Assembly: GCA_002812745.2 (NCBI GenBank) | Contig: NCSJ02000149.1 | Coordinates: 36,279-100,278 of the forward strand | Direction of reading: 5' to 3' | Source of the DNA: Scytalidium lignicola | Taxonomy: Eukaryota > Ascomycota > Leotiomycetes | DNA: 64,000 nucleotides | Shown here: piece after piece, positions 33,736 to 46,388 of the stretch | Layout of the letters: each line of letters starts with the position of its first letter | How positions within the stretch are numbered: the first letter of the stretch is position 1 | Notes under the pieces: generated by a model | Seen by the model: the letters and a program-made list of their open reading frames with translations, nothing else | Database searches by the model: none | What the model was told of the DNA's origin: nothing | Translations under genes and position numbers: made by a program

Positions 33736-35223
33736 TTCCAAGACCAAAATCCCTAAAAATTGCTCGAGTTCAAGCTATAGTTTATTTTTGAAATTTTTTN
33801 CTCCACTTGTATCCATTCACTTGATTTCATATTCAATGAAGAAGATATAACCGTAGCTTCGAATGAGACAATAGAAAGCTAAGTCAAGTAGACTTAATTC
33901 ACTTTTCACCATAATTCGATTCCTTCCGACCTGTGCCATATTTAAAGTCGTGATGGAGCTCCATCTCCAACCACATTCAACCAACAATAAAAAATCGAGA
34001 AAANGAAGTTTCTTGACAACGTATGATTGGAGAGAATTAAAATCTGATGATGTTGTATTTCATCCATTTGGCTACCATGGTAGTAGCATAGCACGCTACA
34101 ACGACAAAAATGGCAAACATCGAATTGACACAAATACAGTGTCATCCCCAAACCAATCACACTATTCGCAAAAGTCCACATTTCTAATGGGTTACTCAAC
34201 TACAGAGCTTCATCAAAATGTTGAAGGAAGTTTGTGACAAGGAGGAGCCTTGACATAGCAACAGTGGATGAGACACAAATCCTGAAATACAGTGCCTTCT
34301 AATTTCTTAACACCGACCCATCTGGGCGTTTGCATGTCGATGGGTACAGATATACGAACAATTCCTGCTAATGCATGGCTAATGTCAAAAAGCAAGACAT
34401 AAAAACGCATTCAAACCACTATTTCAAACGCACCCGGACATTGCTGACATCGTAACAAGGATTGGTCTATACTTCGACCTCTGTGTCACTCATATAGATG
34501 AGGAGATCACCGCGGACATGCATGTGCCTGGGTAGCCCATCATCCTTGGGAGAAACCCATCGAAGGGGTAACCAGTCATTGATGCCCAAAGCCGTGAAAC
34601 CGACTTTCGGATGGTTCTTTTACTCCTTGATGATCATCACTGTGTTATACAATAAATACGTTGTTGAGTCGCAATGACCGCCTCTTCCGCAAGCGCTAGA
34701 CCAGTACCACTCATCGAGGAAAGATTTAGATATGATAGCATGATCATCTTAGAACTCCAGCCGGGATTTACAAGTTGCACATTCTATAACTGTCAGATAT
34801 TGGGTCTTGGTTATATAATAGCAAGGTGTCATAGTTTGTCACTCTAACTATGGTTTGCAACGCTGAATTCCGACATCTGTTCTGGACCTGCATCGCTTCC
34901 GCTTCGCCGAGGGTCAAGTTACTTGGACCTAGATGACCTCGCCATTATGAGAAGTGAAAAACAGTCAATGGGGCATGGGGAATAGTATACTCAGATATAT
35001 GCTTTCTGCCATACACCTGCCTTTGATACCACAGAGCAAGAGAGTTATGAGACTGGTATCTTATACGGACACAATAAAAGACATACTACGAGCTCGCGTA
35101 TTTAAGTAAATGAATATAAAGAGTATGATATCGGTCACTTGTTGTATCGAGAGACTACGCTCGCCCAATCACTTCGTCGCGTGGTATAGCGAAAACACCA
35201 ATAATATTGAGTTCGTAATATAT
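33736..35223 (-). other. decayed sequence with coding-like patches, unrecognised
   Basis: Minus-strand frames contain patches of protein-like sequence broken by stops. Near 34800-34640 there is TPCYYITKTQYLTVIECATC then FLDEWYWSSACGRGGHCDST; near 34600-34480 there is INDWLPLRWVSPKDDGLPRH then MHVRGDLLIYMSDTEVEV. This suggests one dead gene lying downstream of the ORF at 35224-36156, possibly the same gene. I do not recognise a family. N characters occur at 33800 and 34004. Confidence 0.3.
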
Positions 35224-36156
35224 TCAAAAATTCTTCTCTTTGCCAAGTTTCACCAATCTAGGAATTTCGACGAACTCATTACTATATGTGGAAGTGGATA
35301 CTGGATGTAAAATGACAACGGAATGGATTATGGCAATGACAAACAAACTCATCGATAATCGGAAAATAAGTGAAATAATTGTGTGTATACAGAGGCCAAC
35401 AGATCTTTCCGTACTTTTCCCGCTTTCTGCAAGCTCAATATCTCTTTGAACCTGATCATGACAATAAAAGCAACTTTTCAGAAAATATACTTTCTTCCAC
35501 TTGCTGTTCTCGCTGCTTTTGTCTCCTGATAGAGGTGTTGAATTAATAATTGCATCAGAAGATGTGTGGTAGAAATATGAAACAGAACTGTAGGGAGATT
35601 CAAACATGATTGGATGTATGAGTGAATATGAAACCAGATAACGGTTATAAATAAGATTCGGGGAGCTACGAGGAAAGATTGATTTTGGATTATTCAACAG
35701 AGAATAGATATCCACAGATATCCCCGGAGCAAAGAATAGAAATATAAAAGGACGAGTTATGCAATGCCAACTCTGAAGGAGTACATCGTATGATAAAGAG
35801 GAATATATTCCGGAGTCTGGTACATTTAGAAAGTGTTGCGTGAAGAGCGTGGAACATATGAAAAAGGCAATGGAAGAAGAAATGACAACGACTGGAGATA
35901 ATGGTAGTGACAAACATATGATGATGACAGTTGAATGGAAGATGTATACGACTTTAAACTGGGCAAGTTTAATTTTCTTCGAGGGAATTTCAGTTGCCAT
36001 GTACCAGGTGTTACTTGATCCCAGCTTCCATGTAATTTCCTGTTTCTGCAACATACCAATTTTTTTATGTTTTAAAACTGTAAAAAAGAGCACATTTATG
36101 ACCAATGTTGGATCTTGGATGGATGATGTGGTATTCACTCGATATAGCCGCGGCAT
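35224..36156 (-). CDS. hypothetical multi-pass membrane protein
   Basis: One frame of 310 residues starts at ATG 36156 and ends at TGA/TAA-type stop 35224-35226. It has several hydrophobic stretches long enough to span a membrane (FHSTVIIICLSLPLSPVVVI, FIFLFFAPGISVDIY, IISLIFRLSMSLFVIAIIHS) and a polar loop with basic and acidic residues. In this AT-rich setting an unbroken frame of this length is more than expected by chance, but there is no recognised domain, signal or clear splice site. Two segments of the DNA (about 35312-35350 and 35876-35915) are similar, suggesting an internal duplication. It could also be an exon of the decayed gene to its left. Confidence 0.4.
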   Translation of the reverse strand: MPRLYRVNTTSSIQDPTLVINVLFFTVLKHKKIGMLQKQEITWKLGSSNTWYMATEIPSKKIKLAQFKVVYIFHSTVIIICLSLPLSPVVVISSSIAFFICSTLFTQHFLNVPDSGIYSSLSYDVLLQSWHCITRPFIFLFFAPGISVDIYSLLNNPKSIFPRSSPNLIYNRYLVSYSLIHPIMFESPYSSVSYFYHTSSDAIINSTPLSGDKSSENSKWKKVYFLKSCFYCHDQVQRDIELAESGKSTERSVGLCIHTIISLIFRLSMSLFVIAIIHSVVILHPVSTSTYSNEFVEIPRLVKLGKEKNF

Positions 36157-39100
36157 TCGTGAGAGGATCTCAAATCACGATCATGATCACCAACGCAAAT
36201 AGTAGATTGCACTCACCCAAGGCCAGGGATATTGGCTTTATCTCTGACGCTCTGTGAGCCACTGGTCACAAGATAAGAGTAAGAAGGCGAGTTACCCACC
36301 TAAGTGGAATGATGGAGGACCCTGAATTCGGAGATAGCGTCTAAAACAAGTAAGTGAAAACTGCCATAGGGACCGAAAACAAAAAAAATTCTCGCCATGC
36401 CGAGGAGGAAGAATAATTGTGGGACCTATACGAAGTACGAATATACTTCGTACCGCAAGTAGATATACCAAGCTTTGTGTTCTTCCCCAAAGGGGTTTAG
36501 TTGGCGGGAGGAAGTACTCTTTTGTACATGATACGTGCTGGTGACATGGGACGAAGGCCGTGCCTAGGTTGGTCAGTCCTCAGTCGCCAGAGCAGCATGT
36601 CAACTGAGCTTGGGCCATAGCGGTGTGTTAAACGGAGATATCTCCAGCTAACCTATCCGCTGCAACTGGATCTTCTCAGCACCGTGGCGTCGTCTCTTTC
36701 ACATGCTCAGCCCTGGACCTATTGTTTTGTTTTAGTTCCCTATTTACTATAATTTGACCGGAAAATCTCCGTTTTGAAAGCCCTCGACGTCACTGCATTT
36801 TGGACAATTACAAGAAGAAAGTAAATAATTTGGAGTGAAAGGGCTGGAGTGAAAGGGCAATGCGGGGGAGGGAGAGAGAGGAAGAGTCTAAGTACATACT
36901 GTTTTGTACCTTAGTTGTTGAGCGCCTCTACCTGCCTTTTATGACCGATCCTGCATAAAATTCTTATCTGGAGTGTCTGGATATATCCATAAGCCTGTGA
37001 TCCATGGCAATTCAATTGGCCAAGGCGGAGATGAAAAAAAAAGCGTTGAGAGAGTGTGGTGATGATCGGGTGCTGCACCTGTCACTTTCACATGTCAGAG
37101 CACGTCCCCCTGAGCTGTGGTGTGGCTGGTGCAGGTCTGTTGGTGGGGCGTGGAGTGGCGATCCGGGTCATGGAATTGAGCTCTGTCAAAATAGTGTAAT
37201 CGTAGAGCCCGGACTCCCCCTTGAGGCTTTGGTTGCGATGCCCCAACAGGAAGGGATTCTCGAGCCGGAGCGAGTGTCCGGACGGTCCGTCTGAGATCCA
37301 AATTGCGGTAAAATCGTATTATTCACTGTGTGGATGGGAAGAATACGGTGCTGCTGTGCTCGGATAGGGGGGTTGGGGCACGGCAAGTGGTTGGTGAGAA
37401 AGCCTCAGACGTCGAGCGATGCGCCGGTCCTCGAACTTAATCCTCATCGAGAGCACCAAGCAGCTTGGCATGTGTGTTGCATGATAACGAGGCGCTTTTG
37501 ATTGAGAGGTAATAATCAGAATCTCTTTGTCATGGTACTGTATCAAGTTGCCTAGGTTGTTGTGGTGGTGAAGGATGCTGGTATGTTTGCTGAAAAACAT
37601 AGCACTATAGAACGAGCACGGCCGTGGAGTTCATAATCGCATCAACTAATAATCGACCAAACTCAACTCTCTCAATGCGGAGGCATCACCCCACAGATCA
37701 TATTCTGGCAACGTCCATGGCCAATGCCTGTTGCTGAATGCCGTCCGATCTCTGCGCGTGTGCTCGGAAGGGAGACTGGACCGTGTGGTGATAAGTGTTG
37801 CGATGCTGCAATCCGAACGAGGTCGTGCGCCATACGAGTCTTATCAGAGGTGGTTCAAAGCAGACAGCAGACAGCATTAACTGCAATATTATCATGCGGG
37901 CAGCAGGCTACAAATCTGTACAATACCATACAATACTGCAGAGTACTGCAGAGGACTGTATATGTAACATGCAGCATGCGAACTGTGATATGCGATGCAC
38001 GACGAGGTCCCGCATTTCCTTGATTTTGCTGAGCTTTGCTCTGCATTGATTATTGGCTGCAAGCGGCTGGTGCGCATTGGAAGTATCCGAAGGACCCGAC
38101 TGCTGCGGATTGATTGCTGGTGTTTTGTAAATCTTGTGTCCCATCTATTTTTATGCCATCAAAACTTGGGAGGTCTGTTTGAAGCCTTTGATGTTTTAGT
38201 TTCCAGTACCAGCCTGAGTCAGAGGAAGGAATTCCAGGAGGCCATGGGAAGATTACCAAATTGTTTGCGCTTTGCACGTGAAAGATACGATGGCGATGAC
38301 GCAGGCTTTCACATGTCAAAAGTGCAGCCAAAAACTGCATGTGGGACAGCAACAAGCCACTAGGGATCGGCTGCCTAGTGGGGTTGTTTTTCTGTATGCG
38401 ACGGGGAATTTTCGAAGATTTAATCAAAACAGAAGACAAAAATAAATCAATACAGCCAGTGGCTGATACTGATAATGGATGTCATGTACAATATAGATAG
38501 ATAATATGCAATCAATCATAATATGCCTAGTTAGACACTCTGTGCTCTGCACGAGAAAGCTTGTTGTCGCGGGCGCGTAAGGACCCAGTGCTATCGAAGG
38601 GATGATTCATCGCGGGGGGGCAGTTGGCAGTCTCTCTCTCCAACCAGCACGGTGCACGCACTCTCTTACGGTATCAGCACCGTAAATCGCTCACGAAGGA
38701 TGTAATTGAGTATTCTATGAGTTATTATCTGAAGCCACTTGCTACTGTACAGAACAGAACAAACTGCTCAGGAAAGCTCTGGAGAAAGCAGCAGTGCAGA
38801 TCCATCGGCCAGAGCGTCCCGGGATGCTGGTTCGGTGATCGCCCGTCGCGGCCAAAAGCGCCCAGACCCAAGCAAACCCCCCCAAGACTTGCACATGTCA
38901 CAAGAGGGAAAAGGGACGAGAATGATTAGAGGCCAGAGAGTAATAATAGTAAGAGAGAGAACAGAAAAGAGAGAGAGGGAGCTGTGGCGCACCACCCTGC
39001 CGGCCAATCACCGGCCGCTTGCACCATCCAGCTCCCTCAAGCTCCCAAAGCTTCCCACCATCCATTCTTCCCTCCCTTCCCTTTACATCAGCTCCCTCCT

Positions 39101-39521
39101 CCTCTTAAAAGCCTTCCGCACACCACCCAACTACCCATCCACCTTCTCCCTTCCACCATCTCACCTTTTTTTTTGTTGAGAAGACCCCGACATCTATCCA
39201 GATCAACTAGATCAACCACTTACTTCAAATATATTCGCTGCAGCACCCTGTTCTGTTACTTTTCTATCGCTACTGCTGTGAGACTGATACCAAAGTCCAC
39301 CTGATCAACTCGGTATCTCGATCCAAAGCCTTGTCCCACGATAACCCACACGCAGCTTTCCGTGGTTTACAAAAGCTGTAAGTGATTCTTCCACCTTCTC
39401 GCAGCATGTCATTGGTGCAATGCGCAATGGTCCTGCGTGTGTGCGAATGCCGCTGTCTCAGACCTGGGCAAGGGACGAACAGTAGCAAGTTGACTGACGA
39501 TACACTCCTCTAGATCTCTTA
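36157..39521. other. long intergenic region with 5' leader intron of the perilipin-like gene
   Basis: No coding region is supported over 3.3 kb. The last 350 bp look like a strong fungal promoter and leader: CT-rich tracts (39060-39175), then a probable 5'-UTR intron at 39378-39513 (GTAAGT donor, TTGACTGAC branch, CTCTAG acceptor) ending nine bases before the ATG at 39522. The short open frames at 37004-38440 overlap on both strands and carry no motif. Confidence 0.5.
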
Positions 39522-40216
39522 ATGCCGCACTCAGATCAGTCTGACGAGAAGCCATCCACGACCACCACCACTGCTACCAACACTTCATCCCAAACCAAAA
39601 TGGCTGCCCAGGTCAACGGCGAGACCCCGTCCTCCGCCTTCTTGCACGTACGTCCTTGACTTCGAACGCGATGTGATCTTATACTGTTTAATGATGCTAA
39701 CAACCATCGCAGCACCTCACTTCCTACCCAATAGTCCACGACTCTATCACCACCTTCAAATCTAATCCTTACGGCCGCAAATCTATCGACCTCACATCCC
39801 AGGGCTACGAGCGCCTTGGCAAGCCCTTCGTTCCTTACTTCCATACTCCATACCAGTACATCTCTCCATACCTGCAGAAGGCCGACAGCTTCGGTGACAG
39901 CACCCTGTCCACCATCGACACCCGCTTCCCACAGATCAAGAAGCCCACTGAGGAGTTGTACTCGGAGGGCAAGAGCATCGTCTTCTTCCCAATCAAGAAG
40001 AGCACGGAGGGTAAAGAATACGTCCTAAGCAAATACCAATCCGAGATCAAGAAAGTGGGAGATGAGGGTTACGTTGGGCAGGGCAAGGCTCTCCTCGCGA
40101 CGGGCTTGGGCATCACGGGAGATCTGATCAACTATGCTTCAGCATTTTTGTCAAAGAAGAAGGAGCAAGCAGAAGTTGCGATAAAGGATGCTGCACCGGA
40201 GAAGACGACGAACTAA
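39522..40216 (+). CDS. perilipin-like lipid-droplet protein (CAP20/MPL1 type)
   Basis: Two exons, join(39522..39647,39713..40216), with a 65-bp intron (GTACGT...GCTAAC...CGCAG) encode 209 residues. An internal ATG at 39600 (MAAQVNGETPSSAFLH) matches the usual N-terminus of the family and may be the real start; the first ATG after the leader intron adds 26 residues rich in Thr. Family landmarks are HLTSYPIVHDSITTFKSNPY, GYERLGKPFVPYF, SPYLQKADSFGDSTLS and DTRFPQIKKPTEELY. Homologues in Colletotrichum (CAP20) and Metarhizium (MPL1) coat lipid droplets and affect appressorium turgor and virulence; that role here is inferred from the family. The gene is intact and isolated, with long intergenic regions on both sides. 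Confidence 0.9.
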
Positions 40217-43200
40217 ATTGTTCCAAGCTGGAGGATTGAGCATTCGACGTTGAGCATTGATGGATTTTGGCCTGCTGCCATGGTGGAATAATTGAAGGGA
40301 AAAATTGTCTCGGCATTTTCTTGCGAGTCGTTTCTTTTCTCAATCTTATGTGCAGCCCTCTCTACTCTGTTCATTCCAACACCATACCTTACTTGAGGTC
40401 AACCCTTACGTCCCCGACAACGATACCCATTGCACCACCCACATTCCCCATCTTTTTTTTTTTCTTCAATCTCTCACACCATCTTACTCCGCAGATGGGT
40501 TATCATTTTGTTTTCCTTCTATTCTTTTCTACAATTCTACTTTTCCATGTTTTACATTCATACTCATTTTTTGAATTTCCCAGAGGCAGAAACTGGAAAA
40601 CTGGGGTGGTTTGGCGGCAGGCAGGCATAGAAAGGGGGAATTCATGGCGATTCAGGCATAGAGAAATGGAATATGTTTTTGTCTTTAAAAATGTTTGATT
40701 TTTCACAAAGAAAGAGAATTATAAAAAAANGTGATTCATTTTAATTCCCTTGCAAATTATGTGGTGATCTAGCTCGCGATACTTTTCCCTTGATGAAGAG
40801 AGGTGGGGGAGAGGGGTAACCCCCACGATGACGAAAACTACAGAAATGGGAAACGATAATGAGGGCGATCTATTTATAAATAAATCTTCCTGGAAAAACC
40901 GTCCATCCTATCATCTCCTCGGACCCCATACGACATTTTGAACCATTTTTTTTAGCGTTCGTTGCCTTTACAATTATCTCTATTTTAGGAGAATGAAGGA
41001 TTTTATGTGGACAATATATAACTTTGGCCCGAGGCTTGCCTGTAAGCGACCTGGGCACGCTGGGGTCTGAGAAGAGAGAAGAGAACCATCAATGGGTTGT
41101 TTTTAAGCTTCCCTCTAAAATTTCAATGTTCCTTAGATATTTCTCATATATGATTGATTTTGAGCGATTGATTGAGCCCCCAGTGGTTGTTGTTGTGGAA
41201 TAATTATATACAAAGCATAAGTATACAAATTTTCGTTNCTTTTCACTATTTTTCCTGTCTCTTCCTTTTTTTNCTCATTTTTCTCAATATTCACTCAAAA
41301 GAGAGTTATTTGAATAATTATATAAAATAGGAGAAAAAGGCTGGTCTAAAANTTTGGGGGAAAAAAAANTTATCTCACAACGATACTGGTTCAGCCTATC
41401 TTGATGTGGATTAGACGTAAGAGTCAGACCTCATCAGGGCATTGTGGACGACTAATTTCGGGATGCATGTCTATATTTCATATTTTATATATTTTGTTTC
41501 TTAAATGACAACCCTTTCTATTTTTTAAATTGCCGATTTCTTCGTCGTTGTCAATAGCATTCTCCTCCTCTTTCTCGTTTTCTTGGGGGTGGATAGTTAA
41601 TTGGGTTGAAACCACTTTTACACGGCTTACACAAGTACTCAAAAAATGGGGTTTGAAAATCTCGAATTTAATATGTGTGAGTTTTGGTTCAAAGCATGGC
41701 TTGATTGAATGAGAATAGGAAGACTTTTGATCCTTTCCAGTAGTAGTGTGTATGTGGTAGGTTTAGAGCTGCTTTTATGTGTCTGCTCTCTTGAAAAATT
41801 TTCATGTTGTGATTATTCAATTTGGAATACGATTTGGATTGATTGAGGTATTTATTCACCGATATTGGCAATTGAGGACATGTTGAATTGCTACATATGG
41901 AGCAGTGAATTGTGTGTTTGAACTTTGTGTCGAAAGGTTTTTTGGGGTTTAGTATTTCAGTGGGTCGGGGTATAATAGCATTCAAGTTGTTGGGAAGATC
42001 ATGAATGAAAATATTTCATCGCATCTTTCGATTTTATGGAGTTTGTATGACAGCTGTTCGGTAGCTTTTCTTGCCTTCAAACACAAAGCTCATCATGTTA
42101 TGACCCTGTTGAAGGAGGTACATAATTAGACATGGTTTGCTGGAGATAAGCATACGTTTATATTGATACACCATGAGAGCAAAAACAATAATATCTTGAT
42201 AACAATGAGTAGATTAGTAGTGGAAGAGTTGTTGATTTAGATATTACTTCGAATGTGAAGTAGGATAAGGGCATTTAGAGTTCAGTTTTGGCGATGTTAT
42301 CTGTAGTATTCGATCCGATCATCTCTACTCATGTAGTCTCTTATATTTTCATTGTTGAAGATTCATAATTATATCCAAGGATTATAAGGTCAGAAAAGTA
42401 AGTGCCACTTAAATGGCTTATTAAAGAATAGAGTTAGGATCGAATGAGAATGAGTCTTGAGATTTGGCACAGTAAAACGAAATATCAGTGAATAGATTCA
42501 TGGTTAGGTAGCTCGGGGGGAGCAAAGAAATGAATGATAGCATAACAATAGAGTTATCTGAGCTATTAGAAGGTTTTCCCTTCCCCTTATCAACCTGAGG
42601 ATCAGATGGAGATAAAAGTCCATCTTTTCTCTCCCAAGATTAATCAAACACTTCACCGCATATTAATGAGGCACCTTCGGATTTTTATTCCTTGTAAGTA
42701 TTGCTTTGGTTATTCTTCTCTTCCTCCCTCCTTCACCATTTTCAATTTTATTACCATTTTTATTCTCGCTTTTAAACCACCCACTCCTTCTTTTACTTCT
42801 CCTCTCTGTTTACAATAGTGGGAGCAATAGAGTGGTATAATTCCTAGCACTCTATAGTTGTCTAGTCCACTATGATCATATTAACAGGATCCTAGTGTTT
42901 TGAAACGACACATATTATCCAGGGAATCCATCCGGGCTTGAGGTAAACCAGACACTAAAAGGTTCACAATGAAGAACAGTCTTCTCAGGAATCGATCAGT
43001 TGCTAAGACATCAATAAAAACAATTGTTGATAATTCACCTCCCGGTGCCCTGCAAAAAATTCCGAACTAAATGAATTGGAGACCACCATTTTCTTCTTCC
43101 TTGACTGCGAAGTTGCTGCTAATTGCAATAATGCGTCTAGAATGAGATGTAGTCTACCTAGTTTATGTCTGATGTCCAAGTTAATACGTTGAATAGATTC

Positions 43201-43448
43201 GAAAACGTATCAGTCTGAAGTTTACGGTCAGGATTGAATTTTAACCGCAAAATACATATTGAAGCAGAACATGAACGTATTTACAGCGACTTTGGCAAGT
43301 TCGTATATAGGAGCAGCCTCTCAAAGATGTAAGTGAACATATTGCATCCAACGTATTGTAATATCATATATTCATACTATCCATTTAGATAAGTTTGTGC
43401 AAGGAGTGTGTGCTCTACCTTAGAAATGAATGAAGTTGCTCTGCTTGT
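40217..43448. other. long AT-rich intergenic region
   Basis: The first few hundred bases are the 3' untranslated region of the perilipin-like gene. The rest is AT-rich with several N characters at homopolymers (40730, 41238, 41273, 41352, 41369). I see no gene, no RNA gene and no repeat structure. Confidence 0.5.
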
Positions 43449-44489
43449 TCACAAAATCAATTCCTGGTTAAGATCGAACTCAAGCCCAACAGAGAGCTGA
43501 GGTACTTGAGTGTAGTTAGATTGCTTTAACGCTTGGCGGGTCTGGGCGAGCGCCTGGAAGTAGTTAGGATATACTTTACAGCGTATAAGGGGACGGGCTA
43601 CTAACATCAAGATATGTCACATTTGGATTGTGTCTCATGATCTGCAGGAAAGCCCAAGACATTGCTCCCTCACTTGTACCACCAATTGAAGCATCTGCAC
43701 TGGTTTGGTCATCTCTGCAGCCAGAGAACATCGTAACCATTTTGTGCTCCCGTGAGTAGACCTCGAAGTTATCATCTTCATCAAGACCTGCTGGCTGGGA
43801 TTCACCCATATGCTTGAAACTACGGAAGAAAGAAGTCGCACCGGAATAAAGATCCTGTGCTTCGGCCATTTTGTCGAAACTGAACCCCCGAGCAAAAATA
43901 TCATTAGCTTCATGTAGGAGATGCATGCCTGCTTTTATGTTGTCCATGAGGTTAATATTTCCTTCCTCATCACTGCGATAGACAAAAGGGAGACCTAAGG
44001 CAGATCCAGAGTGACAGCAGTCTAGAATAGCGAAGAGTGTACTGTTGGGGGGCATTCGGGATACTAAATGTTCGTGAAGAGTATCACTATCGATCTGTCC
44101 CATAGTTTCAAAGTCTACCGGACAGATAGTATCAAGTACCCCAGAGGGATGATTTCCCGTTGGATCTCTAACTTGACCTCCATGACCCGAGTAATGGAAG
44201 AAATTGGTTGTGCCGGGTTCACTCACAAGCCAATCAATGGCAGCCTCAGGCAGCGTGAATACGTGTCCAGCAAGACGGGACAAGGAAAGCTTACAAGAAC
44301 GTTGTGCCCAGTCGGATAGTACGGACCGTCTCTGTCATCGCGGAGAATCACTTGGCTTGTTGGATCATCTGAATAGCCTTGATAGCTGAGAAACTCCGCT
44401 ACGTTTTCGACATCTTGGTGGCATCCTCGGAGTTCGTGTTCACTACCAAAGTAGTTGATGCCGATGAGAAGCGACTTCTTGCGAGACAT
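43449..44489 (-). CDS. type I metacaspase (caspase-like cysteine peptidase)
   Basis: Three exons, complement(join(43449..43553,43606..44244,44295..44489)), give 312 residues in consistent phase; introns are 50 bp and 52 bp (GTTAGT...CTAAC...CCAG). The protein starts MSRKKSLLIGINYFGSEHEL at the p20 domain. Catalytic His86 lies in FFHYSGHGG and Cys142 in LDCCHSG. The p10 part contains MVTMFSGCRDDQTSADA and ends GLEFDLNQELIL. Metacaspases cut after Arg or Lys, need calcium, and act in stress, protein quality control and cell death. Unlike many fungal paralogues, it lacks the Pro/Gln-rich N-terminal prodomain, because the ATG is right at the catalytic fold. It appears functional. Confidence 0.93.
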
Positions 44490-46255
44490 AACTCAAATGA
44501 GAGTCGAGAAGACTTTAAGAATGAGATAAGTAAGCTGGAATTCTGGCGATCCCAGATTAGTCTGCAGTATTGAAAGCTTGGGTAGAAGAAAGGAGGTGGA
44601 TACTGGCTGAACGTCGTTTTGAGGTATTATCGCAGGGGTTTCATGTGCTTATGCAAAGGCGAGACAAGCGCCTCCTTTGAAAAGTAATTTGTGGACCTAG
44701 GTTCTCTTGACCCCTCCCACTCAATAACATCAACCGAAGAAAATACTCAATGGAAAGATAAGTTTACAAACAATACAAGGCAAGGCAACAATGACTCTGA
44801 TATGCCATTGCGCGTTCAATATTGCGTTCTCTAGAAAATTTAAACTATGCCAAGGAGATAACTATCATGGGATATAATAGTGCTAATTAACTTGACTTTT
44901 AACCCACCCACCTAGATATTGTGATATCAACATGTGGATTGATGAATTCATAGAACCAGGCTTGTATCAACTAAGTCCATTATATGGTGAATTATTTCTG
45001 CGCTAGCTGTGGATGCCTTTCTCTAGTTGTAAAGTTTGACTACTATAATAAACTGTAAACTACGATAGAAGTATAATAGGATTAAGATTCAATCATTGAG
45101 TATTATAGCCCCCCTTAAGTTATAAATACGTAGAGCGAGCTTTATTAAGTTTTATCCAATCTCATTTCAAATAATATTGTGCTTCACATAAACAGCCTAG
45201 TAAAGTCAAGCATAGCCATTTAATATAAATCTCTTAGAGAAAGGTTTTCATTTCTGTTTTTGAACTATTGCTATTTTATTAGTGGCAAGTAATCTCGATT
45301 CACACGCCCGCCACGGAGTTACGTGTACCTACAGTCTCTAAGAACCTAGGAAAATAAGCTACAGTGCACCGTCAGATTTACACTCCATCTAAAAAGATTC
45401 TGACTAACTTGATGATGACTTAATCCGAATCTCAAGACACTAACCTTCTTTCACTAGAATTTCTTTCATTAAACGTCCAAAAAATCTCTGTTTTAGAATA
45501 CACCGGAGAAGAAATACAGGTTACATATTCAACGTCCTCATTATGGTGGAGATTATACACACCGATAGCAGTAAAGAACATAAAATTGACTTAACTAAAG
45601 ATCTAACTGTACAGTGGTTAAGTAAACCTATATATATAGTAGCTAGTGACCACTATAGCCACCAATTTTGTAAATTCTCCTGTTAAATCTCTTATACTTT
45701 TGCAGATTCTTCTGTAGAAATATATAATACTTCTCTTATTTACTGTCTGTATAATTCGAAATCAAGTTATTACTTTATAATTTAGATTTATTAATAATTA
45801 TTTTATAAACCTTTTTNGACTTAACAAGCTGAACAGCAAGTGTGTTCCCTTGGACAAGAAACTTGTTTGAATCTCTAGTTCTCCCCATGTAGATCTAGGC
45901 CAAACTTTAATCTACGTAAAAAATTGCCGATACCGCCTACAACACTCATAAACGATTCAAGCACAACCAAATTTCAAATTCCCGTAGCATAGTTAATAAC
46001 TGTAAGTACAAGTTAACGGCTAGTTACTAGGTAGGGTTATCTACTTGTGAGTATATTAATAATAGTAAACTAAAGCACTATAATCGTGAGGAATATAATT
46101 TTGCAATCTACTGTAACTACATGGCACTTATAGCCCGAAGATCGCTAAAGCTGCAGGTCCCCTAAAAACGTGTAGTTAGAGTCGTGTTCTTTCTTCTCTG
46201 TGCAAAATCGGCTACCGAGAGCATAAAACGGATTTCCAGTAACGTACAGTACTAA
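44490..46255. other. AT-rich intergenic region
   Basis: This holds the promoter side of the metacaspase gene, then AT-rich sequence to the transposon cluster. An N is at 45817. No coding or RNA signal is seen. Confidence 0.5.
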
Positions 46256-46388
46256 TAGTTGGTGGGCGCTCAGACGGTGGGAAATTTTCGCTACCAACCA
46301 CCTAGGGGTGGTTGGCAAAAAAAGCTCGTCACCTCAAAAAAGCTCGTCACCTTTCGTGAGATAGCTAACCTATACAAATTGCCATATA

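Noticed and set aside
36980..38440. Many overlapping open frames in the intergenic region as genes
   Set aside because: They occur on both strands in several frames at once, carry no motifs and have no introns that join them.
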